From NCBI RefSeq assembly GCF_021261325.1, contig NZ_JAJSBI010000016.1, forward strand, positions 160,270 through 224,269: a stretch of DNA of 64,000 nucleotides, written 5' to 3'. The stretch's first letter is position 1; each line of letters opens with the position of its first letter. This DNA comes from Streptomyces guryensis. Its GTDB lineage: Bacteria > Actinomycetota > Actinomycetes > Streptomycetales > Streptomycetaceae. The position numbers and the translations under genes were made by a program. Below are positions 41,001 through 49,905 of the stretch, one piece after another. The notes under the pieces were generated by a model. It made no database searches. It saw only the letters and a program-made list of their open reading frames with translations, and had not been told where the DNA came from.

Positions 41001-43352
41001 TCAGCCCGTGGCCGCCGGCTGTGTGGTGAGCAGTGCCGGCAGACGCGTCGTGCGGGGCTTTGCCGGGACCTCGGCCACGGCCCGGGGGAGTGCCTGGTCC
41101 ACGCCGTGGACGACGGAGAGGTGTCGGTCCGCCCTGCCGAACGCCGTGTAGATCCACGGCCGGCTGAGGGACTGCGCGGCGTCCCCGGGCAGTACCACGA
41201 CCACCGCGGGCCATCGGTTGCCCACCGCCTGGTGAGCGGTCAGCGCCCACCCGTGGCGCACGGACTGCTCCACCCGCTCCTTCGGTACGACGACGGCGGT
41301 GCCCTCGCACGACAGGTGCAGCCCGGCGGCGTCGGCCGTCACGACCCTGCCCGGTGCCGTACGGCCAGGGGCGGGGGAGTAGGCGATCCGGTCGCCGGGG
41401 TCGAAGCCGCCGAAGCGGCCCGGGCCGGGGTTGAGGCGCTCCTTCAGCGCCGCGTTGAGCGCGCGGGTGCCGGCCGCTCCGCCGTGGCCCGGGGTGATCA
41501 CCACGGTCTGCTCGGGCGGCACGCCGATCGCCCGCGGCACCGAGTCGGCGACGAGCTGAACGGTCCGGTGGACCGCCTCGCCCGCATCCCGCACCGGGAC
41601 GATCACGACCTCCTTGCCGGGGGCCTCGACCTGGTTGAGCTCGCCGATGCCGATACCGGACACCAGCTCGCCCAGGGGGCCGCCATCCGGCCGCCGGGAC
41701 GCGATCCGGGGGCAGACCCGCGCTGACAGCAGATCGGCGAACACCCGCCCGGGCCCGGCCGACCACAGCACCCCCGGGTCCCCGGCCAGCACCAGCCGGG
41801 CACCGTCGGGCAACGACTCGACGAGCAGCGCCCCCGTCTCGACGTCCAGTTGGGGCGCGTCGAGCACGACGAGAAGGTCCAGATCCAGCGCCCCGTCCAC
41901 GTCCCGCCCGGGCCCCTCGTCACCGGAGAGAAGCCCGGCGACGGTGACGACGCCGCAGGCACCGTCCTCCCGCCCTCCCGCCGCATGACTGCCGGGCAGA
42001 GCGCTCGCCGCGGTGTCATCAGGCACGGCCCCGCTCGCCGTGCTGTCGCCCGGCGCGGTCCCGTTCCCTGTGGTGCTTCCCGGCGTGCTGCCGGTGGGCG
42101 GGCCGCTGCTTGCCCCGGTGCGGTCCGCAGCGGCGGGAGCCGCCGTGTTGCCGCCCGGCGCAGGCGCGCTCCCTTCAGGGGCTGCCTGCGCAGTTCCGCC
42201 CGGGCGCCCAGTCCACAGCGCTGCGAAGCGGTCGCGGCCCGCAGGGCTGTGTGTGGCGGCCCAGGCGCGCAGGCCGAGGGCGGCGGCTGTCCGCAGCAGT
42301 GCCGCCGGTTCGGCCAGGGAGGCTTCGCCGCCGGTGTGCAGCACCAGGCCGTGGCCCGCCACGGCGCGGATGAGTTCGGCGGTGGAGTCCTGCGCGGAGG
42401 CGGCGGCGCTCTCCCAGGTATCGGCCGAACCGTCCTCCTTCGGCACCGAGTTGATCAGGCGGGTCAGTCCGTCGGCGAGGCTCTCCTCCGCGAGCGTGTA
42501 CCGCTCCAGGCCGACCAGGATCCGGACCGGACGCTCCTCGGCCTCCTCGCCGTCCGCGGCCGGCTCCGGCGCGGCCGGGTCGAGGGCGTCCTGGAAGACC
42601 AGGGCCTCGCCGTCCGCGACGGCGCTCTGCACGGCCGCGTCGGCGTCGGGCACGCCCCGCTGGGCCAGCGCCGCGATGAGCGCGGGCATCTCCAGCGCCG
42701 TGTGCCCGGCGAGCGCCGCCTGCTCCAGCAGCCACCCCGTCAGCGCCCGGCCCCGCCGCTCGTCGTCCGGACCGCACTCCGCGCCGAGCAGCGCCCGCGC
42801 GAAGCCGTCGGCCTGCTCGGGACGCACACCGCCGACGCGCAACAACAGCCAGGGATCCGCCCGCAGGACCCCGTCCGCGCCCTCGCCGAGGGCGGCGGCG
42901 ACCTGCGGTGCGAGCGCGTCCGGCGCGCCGCCGTCGGTCAGCACGCGCCGTACCGCGTCGACGGCCTCCGGGGCGGGACCGGCGGGCGCGGCAGCGGGCG
43001 TCGGCTGCGGACGCCGTACCGGCTCGGCGGCGGGGCGGCGCGGAGCGGACTCGCTGAACACGGGGGCCACGGGCTTCTCGCCGCTCTCCACGGCACGGAC
43101 GGCGGCCAGCAGATCGGCGGCCGTCCCGCTGAGCTTCGCGCCGCTCGCGATCGGCCCCGCCCTCTCGGCCCTGCGTCGCTCGATCCGCTCCCGCTCCAGC
43201 CGCTGAGCTGCCAACTCGGCCTCGGCCTCGGACAGTTGAGCGGCCGACTCGCCGTCACCGGAGGTGGCGCCGTCATCGCTCTTCTCCGCGGCGCCCGGCG
43301 TCCCCGGCTCGGCGTTCTCTGCGTCCTCGGTGGGCTCGGGCTCCGTGCTCAC
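41001..43352 (-). CDS. RecD-like helicase family protein with degenerate ATPase motifs
   Basis: A 783-residue protein with a helix-hairpin-helix-like N-terminal half and a RecD/TraA-type helicase half. The disordered acidic N-terminus is followed by PDALAPQVAAALGEGADGVL and a RecD2-like region. The expected Walker A (usually TGGPGTGKT) reads HTGGEASLAEPA at about residues 339-350, without the invariant Lys-Thr. The Walker B, usually LLIVDEASMLD, reads LLVVLDAPQLD, without the catalytic Glu. Later motifs are recognisable but altered: LVLAGDPGVLWSAGPGRVFA and ALTAHQAVGNRWPAVVVVLP...YTAFGRADRHL. It is probably a non-hydrolysing relative, perhaps a structural or DNA-binding protein. It starts with GTG overlapping the stop of the aldo/keto reductase gene by 4 bp. 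Confidence 0.82.
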   Translation of the reverse strand: MSTEPEPTEDAENAEPGTPGAAEKSDDGATSGDGESAAQLSEAEAELAAQRLERERIERRRAERAGPIASGAKLSGTAADLLAAVRAVESGEKPVAPVFSESAPRRPAAEPVRRPQPTPAAAPAGPAPEAVDAVRRVLTDGGAPDALAPQVAAALGEGADGVLRADPWLLLRVGGVRPEQADGFARALLGAECGPDDERRGRALTGWLLEQAALAGHTALEMPALIAALAQRGVPDADAAVQSAVADGEALVFQDALDPAAPEPAADGEEAEERPVRILVGLERYTLAEESLADGLTRLINSVPKEDGSADTWESAAASAQDSTAELIRAVAGHGLVLHTGGEASLAEPAALLRTAAALGLRAWAATHSPAGRDRFAALWTGRPGGTAQAAPEGSAPAPGGNTAAPAAADRTGASSGPPTGSTPGSTTGNGTAPGDSTASGAVPDDTAASALPGSHAAGGREDGACGVVTVAGLLSGDEGPGRDVDGALDLDLLVVLDAPQLDVETGALLVESLPDGARLVLAGDPGVLWSAGPGRVFADLLSARVCPRIASRRPDGGPLGELVSGIGIGELNQVEAPGKEVVIVPVRDAGEAVHRTVQLVADSVPRAIGVPPEQTVVITPGHGGAAGTRALNAALKERLNPGPGRFGGFDPGDRIAYSPAPGRTAPGRVVTADAAGLHLSCEGTAVVVPKERVEQSVRHGWALTAHQAVGNRWPAVVVVLPGDAAQSLSRPWIYTAFGRADRHLSVVHGVDQALPRAVAEVPAKPRTTRLPALLTTQPAATG

Positions 43353-44335
43353 AGCGTGCTCCAGTCGTGATCGGGATAGCGGTGCACGGGCGCCGACACG
43401 TCGTCGAGCGCCCGGCAGATCTCGTCAGGAAGACTAAGGGCCTCCACTGACAATGCCGCCGTGAGCTGCTGGGAGTTGCGCGCACCGACGATGGGGGCGG
43501 CCACACCGGGCCGGTCGCGGATCCAGGCGAGGGCGACCTGCAGGGGCGTCACCGCGAGCCCGTCCGCCGCGGTCTGCACGGCGTCCACGATGCGGCTCGC
43601 CGTGTCGTCGAGGTACGGCGCGACGAAGGGCGCCAGGTGGTCCGAGGCGCCGCGCGAGTCGGACGGCACGGCCTCGCCCCGGTACTTGCCCGTCAGGACC
43701 CCACGCCCCAGAGGCGAGGACGGCAGCAGACCGATGCCCAGGTCCAGCGCGGCCGGCAGCACCTCGCGCTCGACGCCGCGCTGCAGCAGCGAGTACTCCA
43801 TCTGCGTGCTCGCCAGCCGGGTCCGTGTCCCGGGAGCCGCCAGCTGCCACGTCGCCGCCTTGGCGAGCTGCCAGCCGCAGAAGTTGGAGACGCCCGCATA
43901 GCGGGCACGGCCGCTGCTGACCGCCAGGTCGAGGGCCTGGAGGGTCTCCTCGAGCGGGGTGTACGGGTCGAAGGCGTGGATGTGCCAGACGTCGACGTAG
44001 TCCGTGCCGAGCCGGACCAGCGAGGCGTCCAGCGCGGAGAGCAGGTGCCCGCGCGAACCGTCCACCCGCCGGTCCGGGTCCGGCACGCTGCCCGCCTTGG
44101 TCGAGATCACCAGGTCCCGGCGCGGAACCAGACCTTCTATGAGGCGTCCGAGCAGGTACTCGGCCTCTCCGTCGCCGTACACGTCCGCGGTGTCGACAAG
44201 GCTTCCGCCGGCCTCCCAGAACGTCTTCAGGAGGTCCGCGGCGTCGTGCTCGTCGGTGCCCCTGCCCCAGGTGAGGGTGCCGAGTCCGATGCGGGACACA
44301 CGAAGGCCGGTCCGGCCGAGATACCTCTGCTCCAT
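43349..44335 (-). CDS. Aldo/keto reductase
   Basis: A 328-residue NADPH-dependent oxidoreductase with a TIM-barrel fold. Catalytic tetrad residues are visible: Asp and Tyr in LVDTADVYGDGEAEYLLG, Lys in DLVISTKAGS and His in YVDVWHIHAFDPYTPLEE. The C-terminal cofactor-binding sequence AAPIVGARNSQQL is standard. The family start MEQRYLGRTGLRVSRIGLGT fixes the ATG at 44335, although the frame is open further upstream. It is in an operon with the RecD-like gene through a 4-bp overlap. The natural substrate is unknown. Confidence 0.92.
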   Translation of the reverse strand: MEQRYLGRTGLRVSRIGLGTLTWGRGTDEHDAADLLKTFWEAGGSLVDTADVYGDGEAEYLLGRLIEGLVPRRDLVISTKAGSVPDPDRRVDGSRGHLLSALDASLVRLGTDYVDVWHIHAFDPYTPLEETLQALDLAVSSGRARYAGVSNFCGWQLAKAATWQLAAPGTRTRLASTQMEYSLLQRGVEREVLPAALDLGIGLLPSSPLGRGVLTGKYRGEAVPSDSRGASDHLAPFVAPYLDDTASRIVDAVQTAADGLAVTPLQVALAWIRDRPGVAAPIVGARNSQQLTAALSVEALSLPDEICRALDDVSAPVHRYPDHDWSTL

Positions 44336-44378
44336 GAACGCCGAGATTACTGGCCTGAACCTTCGGCGTGGGTGCCTG

Positions 44379-44406
44379 TGGACAACCAGTTTCCGCACGC
44401 TAGGGT
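44379..44406 (+). promoter_or_regulatory. Candidate promoter of the F420-dependent oxidoreductase gene
   Basis: TGGACA at 44379-44384 and TAGGGT at 44401-44406 are separated by 16 bp, a good match to the vegetative (HrdB-type) consensus TTGACA/TAGGGT. It lies 41 bp upstream of the ATG at 44448, in the gap between divergent genes. Confidence 0.6.
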
Positions 44407-44447
44407 CTGCCCGACAGGGACGTTACTGATCGGTAAGGGGAATCGGC

Positions 44448-45503
44448 ATGCAGCTCGGGATCAACCTCGGCTACTGGGGTGCCGGAATGGACGCGGACAA
44501 CCTGGAGGTCGCGAAGGAGGCCGACCGGCTCGGGTACGCCGTGTGCTGGGCCGCCGAGGCCTACGGTTCGGACGCGGCCACCGTGCTCAGCTGGGTCGCC
44601 GCCCAGACCGAGCGGATCGACGTCGGCTCGGCCATCTTCCAGATCCCGGCCCGCCAGCCCGCGATGACCGCGATGACCGCCGCCACCCTCGACTCGCTCT
44701 CCGGCGGTCGCTTCCGCCTCGGCCTCGGCGTCTCCGGCCCGCAGGTCTCCGAGGGCTGGTACGGCGTCAAGTTCGACAAACCGCTGGCACGCACGCGTGA
44801 GTATGTCGAGATCGTGCGCAAGGCGATGACGCGCGAGCGGCTGTCGTTCGAGGGCGAGCACTGGACGCTGCCGCTGCCCGGCGGCCCGGGCAAGCCGCTC
44901 AAGCTGACCGTGCACCCCGAGCGCGAGCACATCCCGCTGTACATCGCGGCCATCGGCCCGAAGAACCTCGAGCAGACCGGTGAGATCGCCGACGGCGCCC
45001 TCCTGATCTTCCCCTCGGCGGAGCACCTCGAGGAGACCACCATCAAGTACGTGCGCGCGGGGCGCGAGAAGGCGGGCAAGACCCTCGACGGCTTCGACGT
45101 CTGCCCGACGCTCCCCCTCTCCGTCGGCGAGGACAAGGACGTGGCCACCCTCGCCGACGCCTTCCGTCCGTACACCGCGCTGTACGTCGGCGGCATGGGC
45201 AGCGCCAAGCAGAACTTCTACAACCAGCTCGCCCAGCGCATGGGGTTCGAGGCGGCGGCCGCCGAGGTCCAGGAGAAGTACCTGTCCGGCGACAAGCAGG
45301 GCGCCGCGGCCGCGATCCCGCACGACCTGATCGACAAGACGGCGCTGCTCGGTTCCGTGGACCGCATCGCGGACCGGATGAAGGAGTACGCGGCGGCCGG
45401 AGTCACCACCCTGAGCCTCAACCCGGCCGGCTTCACGCTGGAGGAGCGGATCGCCTCGCTCCGCGCGGGCACCGAAGCCCTGGAGCGCGCCGGACTGGCG
45501 TAA
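44448..45503 (+). CDS. LLM-class F420-dependent oxidoreductase
   Basis: A 351-residue luciferase-like TIM-barrel enzyme that should use coenzyme F420. Typical sequences are MQLGINLGYWGAGMDADNLE, TERIDVGSAIFQIPARQPAM, the loop GGRFRLGLGVSGPQVSEGWYG and the C-terminal ASLRAGTEALERAGLA. The N-terminal GYWG and Pro-rich loop agree with the actinobacterial F420 branch rather than the FMN branch. It is monocistronic, with its own promoter-like sequence and a downstream hairpin. The substrate cannot be predicted. A GTAAGGGG-type Shine-Dalgarno sequence precedes the ATG. Confidence 0.92.
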   Translation: MQLGINLGYWGAGMDADNLEVAKEADRLGYAVCWAAEAYGSDAATVLSWVAAQTERIDVGSAIFQIPARQPAMTAMTAATLDSLSGGRFRLGLGVSGPQVSEGWYGVKFDKPLARTREYVEIVRKAMTRERLSFEGEHWTLPLPGGPGKPLKLTVHPEREHIPLYIAAIGPKNLEQTGEIADGALLIFPSAEHLEETTIKYVRAGREKAGKTLDGFDVCPTLPLSVGEDKDVATLADAFRPYTALYVGGMGSAKQNFYNQLAQRMGFEAAAAEVQEKYLSGDKQGAAAAIPHDLIDKTALLGSVDRIADRMKEYAAAGVTTLSLNPAGFTLEERIASLRAGTEALERAGLA

Positions 45504-45536
45504 CCCACCGGCCGGGCGGCGGGGGAGAGGTTTCTG

Positions 45537-45577
45537 CGGCCGTGGTGGGGGCTCGGGGGTCTTCCCCGCCACGGCCG
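45537..45577 (+). terminator. Terminator-like hairpin after the LLM oxidoreductase
   Basis: A 14-bp stem (arms 45537-45550 and 45564-45577, with one G-T pair) lies 34 bp after the stop. There is no U tract, which is frequent for terminators in this genus. Confidence 0.6.
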
Positions 45578-45766
45578 TCACGGGGAACAACGCGCCCGGG
45601 CGCGCGCGGTTACGCCTCCGATGTGACCCTTTGGGTCCTCCTTTTGGCGGAGTTGTCCGACACAGCTGTTGCAGCACCTCTTGCGCCGCATTTGACTCGT
45701 TCTTTGCGGAACCTCCGGGATCCGGCGGGGACCGGCAGAACAGAGACCGGCAGAGAGGGGCCCACG

Positions 45767-46555
45767 ATGCTTTCGGCCAGGAGCCTTTTCCAGGAGATTC
45801 TCGACGACGACGAGTCGTTCGCCCTGTTCTGCTCCATCGCGGCCAGCGGTGAGTCCCAGGGCGGCTGGGAGAACGGACGGATCGCCGCACTCGTACCCGC
45901 CGGCGAACGCGCACTCGCCCCCAAGATCACCCGGCACGGCGCCGACGAGGACAAACACGGGCGGATCTTCAACGCCCTGATGAAGAAGCGCGGTCTCGAA
46001 CCCGTCCCCGTACCGCCCGAGACCGACTACACGATGCTCCTGGAGAAGCACGGCATCGGCCTCCCCCACGAGAAGCTCAAGAGCGAACAACAGCTCACCG
46101 TGCAGGACATCGTCACCTACCTCTCCCACAGCCGCGTCACCGAGCAGCGCGCCTCGGAGCAGATGGAACTGCTGCGCCGGTACTTCGCCGACCACCCCGA
46201 CATCGGCCGCGCGGTAGGGATGATCTCCGACGACGAGGACAACCACCTGGCCTACTGCCACGAGGAGTTGCTGCGCCTCGCGCACGCCGGACACGGGCGC
46301 GCCATCCAGCGCACGCTGCGGGAGTGCGCGCTCGCGGAGATCCGCGTCTACCGGGACGTCAGCCTCGCGGTCATGGACCACATGGGGCGCATCCTCGGCT
46401 GGCCGAGGACCAAGTCGGCGCTGCTCGCCGCCGGTATCCACGCCGTCTACGCGTACGAGCGGTTCGCGGGCTGGCGGCGCATGGTCAGCCTGAGGATGCC
46501 CGAGCGGCGCGACGCACTGGGCGGACCCGCCACGACGGCGCCCGGGTTCGCCTGA
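45767..46555 (+). CDS. Ferritin-like domain protein
   Basis: A 262-residue four-helix-bundle protein with a di-metal site pattern: E in LVPAGERALAPKITRHG, then HGADEDKHGRIF, E in RVTEQRASEQMELL, and ISDDEDNHLAYCHEELL. These ExxH-type pairs fit a carboxylate-bridged diiron centre, as in rubrerythrin-like and ferritin-like proteins. It is cytoplasmic. Its role could be iron handling, oxidative-stress defence or a specialised oxygenase; the sequence does not decide. The ATG at 45767 is chosen because it gives the conserved start MLSARSLFQEILDDDE; the frame is open upstream across a 260-bp leader. That leader contains a short inverted repeat GACCC-TTT-GGGTC at 45624-45636 that may be regulatory. 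Confidence 0.85.
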   Translation: MLSARSLFQEILDDDESFALFCSIAASGESQGGWENGRIAALVPAGERALAPKITRHGADEDKHGRIFNALMKKRGLEPVPVPPETDYTMLLEKHGIGLPHEKLKSEQQLTVQDIVTYLSHSRVTEQRASEQMELLRRYFADHPDIGRAVGMISDDEDNHLAYCHEELLRLAHAGHGRAIQRTLRECALAEIRVYRDVSLAVMDHMGRILGWPRTKSALLAAGIHAVYAYERFAGWRRMVSLRMPERRDALGGPATTAPGFA

Positions 46556-46568
46556 GCCAGGGCGGGCC

Positions 46569-47567
46569 CTACAGCCATCCCCGGTGCTTGAAGAGGCGGT
46601 ACAGCAGCACCTCCAGGGCGGCCATCGCCAGGATCACCGCCGGGTACGACACCGACCAGTGCAGCTCCGGCATGTGGTCGAAGTTCATGCCGTAGATCCC
46701 CGCGATCATCGTGGGGACCGCCGCCATGGCCGCCCACGCGGAGATCTTCCGCATGTCGTCGTTCTGCCGCACGCTCATCTGCGCGAGATGCGCCGAGAGC
46801 ACGTCCGAGACCAGCCGGTCCAGGCCCTCCACCGACTCGTTCACGCGCGTGAGGTGGTCGCTGACGTCCCGGAAGAAGGGCTGCGCCTTCTCGTGCACGA
46901 AGGGCACCCGGGCGCTGAAGACGCCGCCTCCCGCCAGCCGGGCCAGCGGCTGCGCCAGCGGGCCCGTGGCCCGGCGGAACTCCAGGATCTGCCGCTTGAA
47001 GGCGTAGATGCGGGACGCCGTGTGGCGCGAGCCCCCGCCGGTCGGCGAGAACACCTCCGCCTCCAGCTCCTCCAGGTCGGTGCCGAGCTCGCCGGCCACG
47101 TCCACGTAGTGGTCGACCACGGCGTCGGCGATCGAGTACAGCACCGCCGTGGGGCCGTGCCGGAGCATCTCGGGCTCCTCCTCCAGCCGGTGCCGCACGG
47201 CCGCGAGCGGCGCCTCCTCGCCGTGCCGCACGGTCACCACGAACGAGTCGCCGATGAAGACCATGACCTCGCCGGAGGTGACGATGTCGCTCTTCGCCTC
47301 GTATCCGACCGGCTTGAGGACCATGAACAGCGAGTCGTCGTACACCTCCAGCTTGGGGCGCTGATGCGCGTTCAGGGCGTCCTCGACGGCCAGTGGGTGC
47401 AGCCCGAACTCCGCCGAGACCCGGTCGAACTCCTTCTCCGTCGGCTCGTACAAGCCGATCCAGACGAAGGCGTCACCCCCACGACGGCACTGCGCCAGGG
47501 CGTGCGAGAAGTCCGCGGGGCCCTCCGTCCGGCGCCCGTCCCGGTAGATGGCGCAGTCGACGATCAC
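46569..47567 (-). CDS. CorA-type magnesium/cobalt transporter
   Basis: A 332-residue divalent-cation channel that forms pentamers in the membrane. The long cytoplasmic N-terminal domain (WIGLYEPTEKEFDRVSAEFG, HPLAVEDALNAHQRPKLEVY) leads to a long stalk helix and two C-terminal transmembrane helices. The signature YGMNF, seen in the stretch TMIAGIYGMNFDHMPEL, sits between them. I start at the GTG at 47567 (VIVDCAIYRDG), preceded by GGGAGA; a GTG at 47603 would add twelve residues that do not look conserved. It is convergent with the ferritin-like gene, with 13 bp between their stops, and divergent from the histidine phosphatase gene. Confidence 0.93.
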   Translation of the reverse strand: MIVDCAIYRDGRRTEGPADFSHALAQCRRGGDAFVWIGLYEPTEKEFDRVSAEFGLHPLAVEDALNAHQRPKLEVYDDSLFMVLKPVGYEAKSDIVTSGEVMVFIGDSFVVTVRHGEEAPLAAVRHRLEEEPEMLRHGPTAVLYSIADAVVDHYVDVAGELGTDLEELEAEVFSPTGGGSRHTASRIYAFKRQILEFRRATGPLAQPLARLAGGGVFSARVPFVHEKAQPFFRDVSDHLTRVNESVEGLDRLVSDVLSAHLAQMSVRQNDDMRKISAWAAMAAVPTMIAGIYGMNFDHMPELHWSVSYPAVILAMAALEVLLYRLFKHRGWL

Positions 47568-47629
47568 GGAGCGTATTCTCCCGCCGTCCGCCCCTGAATG
47601 CACCCTTGCGTGCGCCTACCCTTGGCCGC

Positions 47630-48316
47630 ATGCCCACGCTGATCCTGGTCCGGCACGGACGTTCCACCGCCAACACCGAGGGGGTGCTCGCCGGCTGGAC
47701 GCCCGGTGTCGCTCTCGACGAGCGCGGCGCCGCGCAGGCCGCCGAACTGCCCGGGAGGCTCGCCGGGCTGCCGATCTCCGAGGTCGTCAGCAGCCCGCTG
47801 CAGCGCTGCCAGGAGACGGTCCGGCCGCTGTTGGACGCCCGCCCCGAACTGACCGCGCACACCGACGAGCGCATCGGGGAGGCCCACTACGGCGACTGGT
47901 CCGGCCGCAAGCTCGCCGAGCTCAAGGACGAGCCGCTGATGGAGGTCGTGCAGGCGCACCCGTCGGCCGCCGCGTTCCCCGGCGGCGAATCGATGCGCGC
48001 GATGCAGACCCGCGCGGCCGAGGCCGTACGAGAATGGAACGCGCGCGTGGAGCGTGACCACGGCCCCGGCGCCGTCTACGTCATGTGCTCGCACGGCGAC
48101 ATCATCAAGTCGCTCGTCGCAGAGGCACTCGGACTTCATCTCGACCTGTTCCAGAGGATTTCCGTTGAACCGTGTTCCATCACCGCGATCCGTTACACAC
48201 GTCTGAGGCCGTTTCTCGTACGGCTCGGTGACACCGGTGATTTCGCGTCGCTGGCGCCCCGCGAGGAACCCCCGGCCGACGACGCCACGGTCGGGGGTGG
48301 TGCGGGCGCACCGTGA
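47630..48316 (+). CDS. Histidine phosphatase (MSMEG_4193-type phosphomutase family)
   Basis: A 228-residue member of the phosphoglycerate-mutase-like histidine phosphatase superfamily. The catalytic RHG motif is in LILVRHGRSTANTEG, and the second histidine is in YVMCSHGDIIKSL. Its neighbours, DUF3090 and SCO1664-family proteins plus mshC, are the known partners of the actinobacterial MSMEG_4193 subgroup, whose substrate is not established. The ATG is 7 bases after a TACCCT (-10-like, 47617-47622) with no Shine-Dalgarno sequence, so translation is probably leaderless. The C-terminal 25 residues are disordered. Confidence 0.92.
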   Translation: MPTLILVRHGRSTANTEGVLAGWTPGVALDERGAAQAAELPGRLAGLPISEVVSSPLQRCQETVRPLLDARPELTAHTDERIGEAHYGDWSGRKLAELKDEPLMEVVQAHPSAAAFPGGESMRAMQTRAAEAVREWNARVERDHGPGAVYVMCSHGDIIKSLVAEALGLHLDLFQRISVEPCSITAIRYTRLRPFLVRLGDTGDFASLAPREEPPADDATVGGGAGAP

Positions 48317-48426
48317 TCGTCGGGCGCAGTAGGGTGAAGCGGTCGCAGTAGCGCCGCACCCGTCCGCACCAGCAGCCCGTGCGGTCACCCGGTCCGATGC
48401 CGATCCACGATTCCAGGAGACAGGAC

Positions 48427-49017
48427 GTGTCCCGTCAGGTGTTCCTCTACGACCCCCCGGACCGCTTCGTGGCCGGTACGGTCGGTATGCCCGGACGCCG
48501 TACGTTCTTCCTCCAGGCCACCGCGGGCCCCCGCGTGACCAGCGTGGCCCTGGAGAAGACCCAGGTCGCCGCCCTTGCCGAGCGCATGGACGAACTGCTC
48601 GACGAGGTCGTACGGCGCAGTGGCGGCAGCGCCGCCGTCCCGGCCGTGCCGCCCTCCGATATCTCCGACACCGACCCGCTGGACACCCCGGTCGAGGAGG
48701 AGTTCCGGGTCGGCACCATGGCGCTCGCCTGGGACGGCGAGGAACAGCGCATGATCGTCGAGGCGCAGGCCCTCGTGGAGCTCGACGCCGACTCCGAGGA
48801 GGACCTCGCCGAGGCGGAGGAGCGCCTGCTCCAGGACGAGGAGAACGGGCCCCCGATGCTGCGGGTCCGGCTGACCGGCGCGCAGGCACGGGCCTTCGCC
48901 AAGCGCGCCCTCGACGTCGTCAACGCCGGGCGGCCGCCGTGCCCGCTGTGCAGCCTCCCGCTCGACCCGGAAGGACACGTATGTCCGCGCCAGAACGGAT
49001 ACCGCCGCGGAGCGTGA
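48427..49017 (+). CDS. DUF3090 family protein
   Basis: A 196-residue protein typical of the actinobacterial DUF3090 family: VSRQVFLYDPPDRFVAGTVG, RTFFLQATAGPRVTSVALEK, RLTGAQARAFAKRALDVVNA and the C-terminal zinc-type pattern GRPPCPLCSLPLDPEGHVCPR (CPLC...C). Function is unknown, but the gene co-occurs with the phosphatase and SCO1664-family genes and mshC, so a role related to redox or cell-envelope metabolism is only a guess. The GTG at 48427 has AGGAGA 6 bases upstream. The next gene starts inside its 3' end. Confidence 0.92.
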   Translation: MSRQVFLYDPPDRFVAGTVGMPGRRTFFLQATAGPRVTSVALEKTQVAALAERMDELLDEVVRRSGGSAAVPAVPPSDISDTDPLDTPVEEEFRVGTMALAWDGEEQRMIVEAQALVELDADSEEDLAEAEERLLQDEENGPPMLRVRLTGAQARAFAKRALDVVNAGRPPCPLCSLPLDPEGHVCPRQNGYRRGA

Positions 49018-49811
49018 CGTCCGACGAGCCGCTCGCCGACCTGCTCACGCACGGCGAGCTCACCGTGCGCGGCCGTATCCGCGAGGCGTCCAACGCGGCG
49101 CTGTACTGCACGATCTCCCACGACGGCCGGGAAGCGGCCTGCATCTACAAGCCCGTCGCCGGCGAGCGGCCCCTGTGGGACTTCCCCGACGGCAACCTCG
49201 CCCGCCGCGAGGTGGCCGCCTACGAGGTCTCCGAGGCCACCGGCTGGGGGCTCGTCCCACCAACCGTGCTTCGGGAGGGGCCGTACGGCGAGGGGATGGT
49301 CCAGCTGTGGATGGAGGTGAGCCCCGAGGCCGAGCTGCTGGCGCTGGTCGACGGTGAGGAGCCGGAGCCCGGCTGGAAGGCGATCGGCTTCGCCGAGGTC
49401 GGCGAAGGGAAGACGGCGCTGCTGGTGCACGCCGACGACGGGCGGCTGCGACGGCTCGCCGTGCTCGACGCCGTGATCAACAACGCCGACCGCAAGGGCG
49501 GCCACCTGCTGCCCACGGCCGACGGCCGGCTGTACGCGATCGACCACGGGGTGACCTTCAACACCGAGAACAAGCTCAGGACGCTGCTGTGGGGGTGGGC
49601 GGGGGAGCCGCTGGACCCGGAGGCGGTCGACGTCCTCAAGGCCCTCCAGGAAGCCCTGGCCGCACAAGGAGCGCTGGCCACGCGGCTGGCGGCACTGATC
49701 ACGGACGCCGAACTCGACGCCACGCGCGCACGGGTCGCCGTACTCCTGGAATCGGGCAAGCACCCGGAGCCGAGCGGCGAGTGGCCTGCGATCCCCTGGC
49801 CGCCGGTGTAG
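48981..49811 (+). CDS. SCO1664-family (kinase-like) protein
   Basis: A 276-residue protein related to PI3/PI4-kinase-like folds. Motifs are ELTVRGRIREASNAALYCTI, ACIYKPVAGERPLWDFPDGN, ARREVAAYEVSEATGW, DAVINNADRKGGHLLPTADG with an NxDR-type catalytic loop, and YAIDHGVTFNTENKLRT with a DHG metal motif. These suggest ATP-dependent phosphotransfer to an unknown substrate. The ATG at 48981 lies 37 bp inside the DUF3090 gene with AAGGA 6 bases upstream. With the histidine phosphatase two genes before, the cluster contains both a likely phosphate-adding and a likely phosphate-removing enzyme. Confidence 0.9.
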   Translation: MSAPERIPPRSVTSDEPLADLLTHGELTVRGRIREASNAALYCTISHDGREAACIYKPVAGERPLWDFPDGNLARREVAAYEVSEATGWGLVPPTVLREGPYGEGMVQLWMEVSPEAELLALVDGEEPEPGWKAIGFAEVGEGKTALLVHADDGRLRRLAVLDAVINNADRKGGHLLPTADGRLYAIDHGVTFNTENKLRTLLWGWAGEPLDPEAVDVLKALQEALAAQGALATRLAALITDAELDATRARVAVLLESGKHPEPSGEWPAIPWPPV

Positions 49812-49837
49812 CAACACACCGGGCTGGTACCGCGCCC

Positions 49838-49905
49838 CCCAAGGGGCGCGGGGCTGTATCGATATGCGGCTCCGCCGTGTGGGCGCGACCAGCCACGGCC
49901 GGCCT
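49838..49905 (+). repeat. Streptomyces dispersed intergenic repeat
   Basis: The stretch includes CCAAGGGGCGCGGGGCTGTA, ATCGATATGCGGCTCCGCCG and GTGGGCGCGACCAGCCAC in order. I recognise this as a form of a short repeat common between genes in Streptomyces chromosomes. It contains a hairpin GCGCCCCCCAAGGGGCGC-like arm pair at its left end. It lies between the SCO1664-family gene and mshC and may act as a transcript end. Confidence 0.7.

Noticed and set aside
45542..45766. N-terminal extension of the ferritin-like protein
   Set aside because: The frame is open but translates to low-complexity sequence crossing a terminator-like hairpin; the ATG at 45767 starts the conserved domain.
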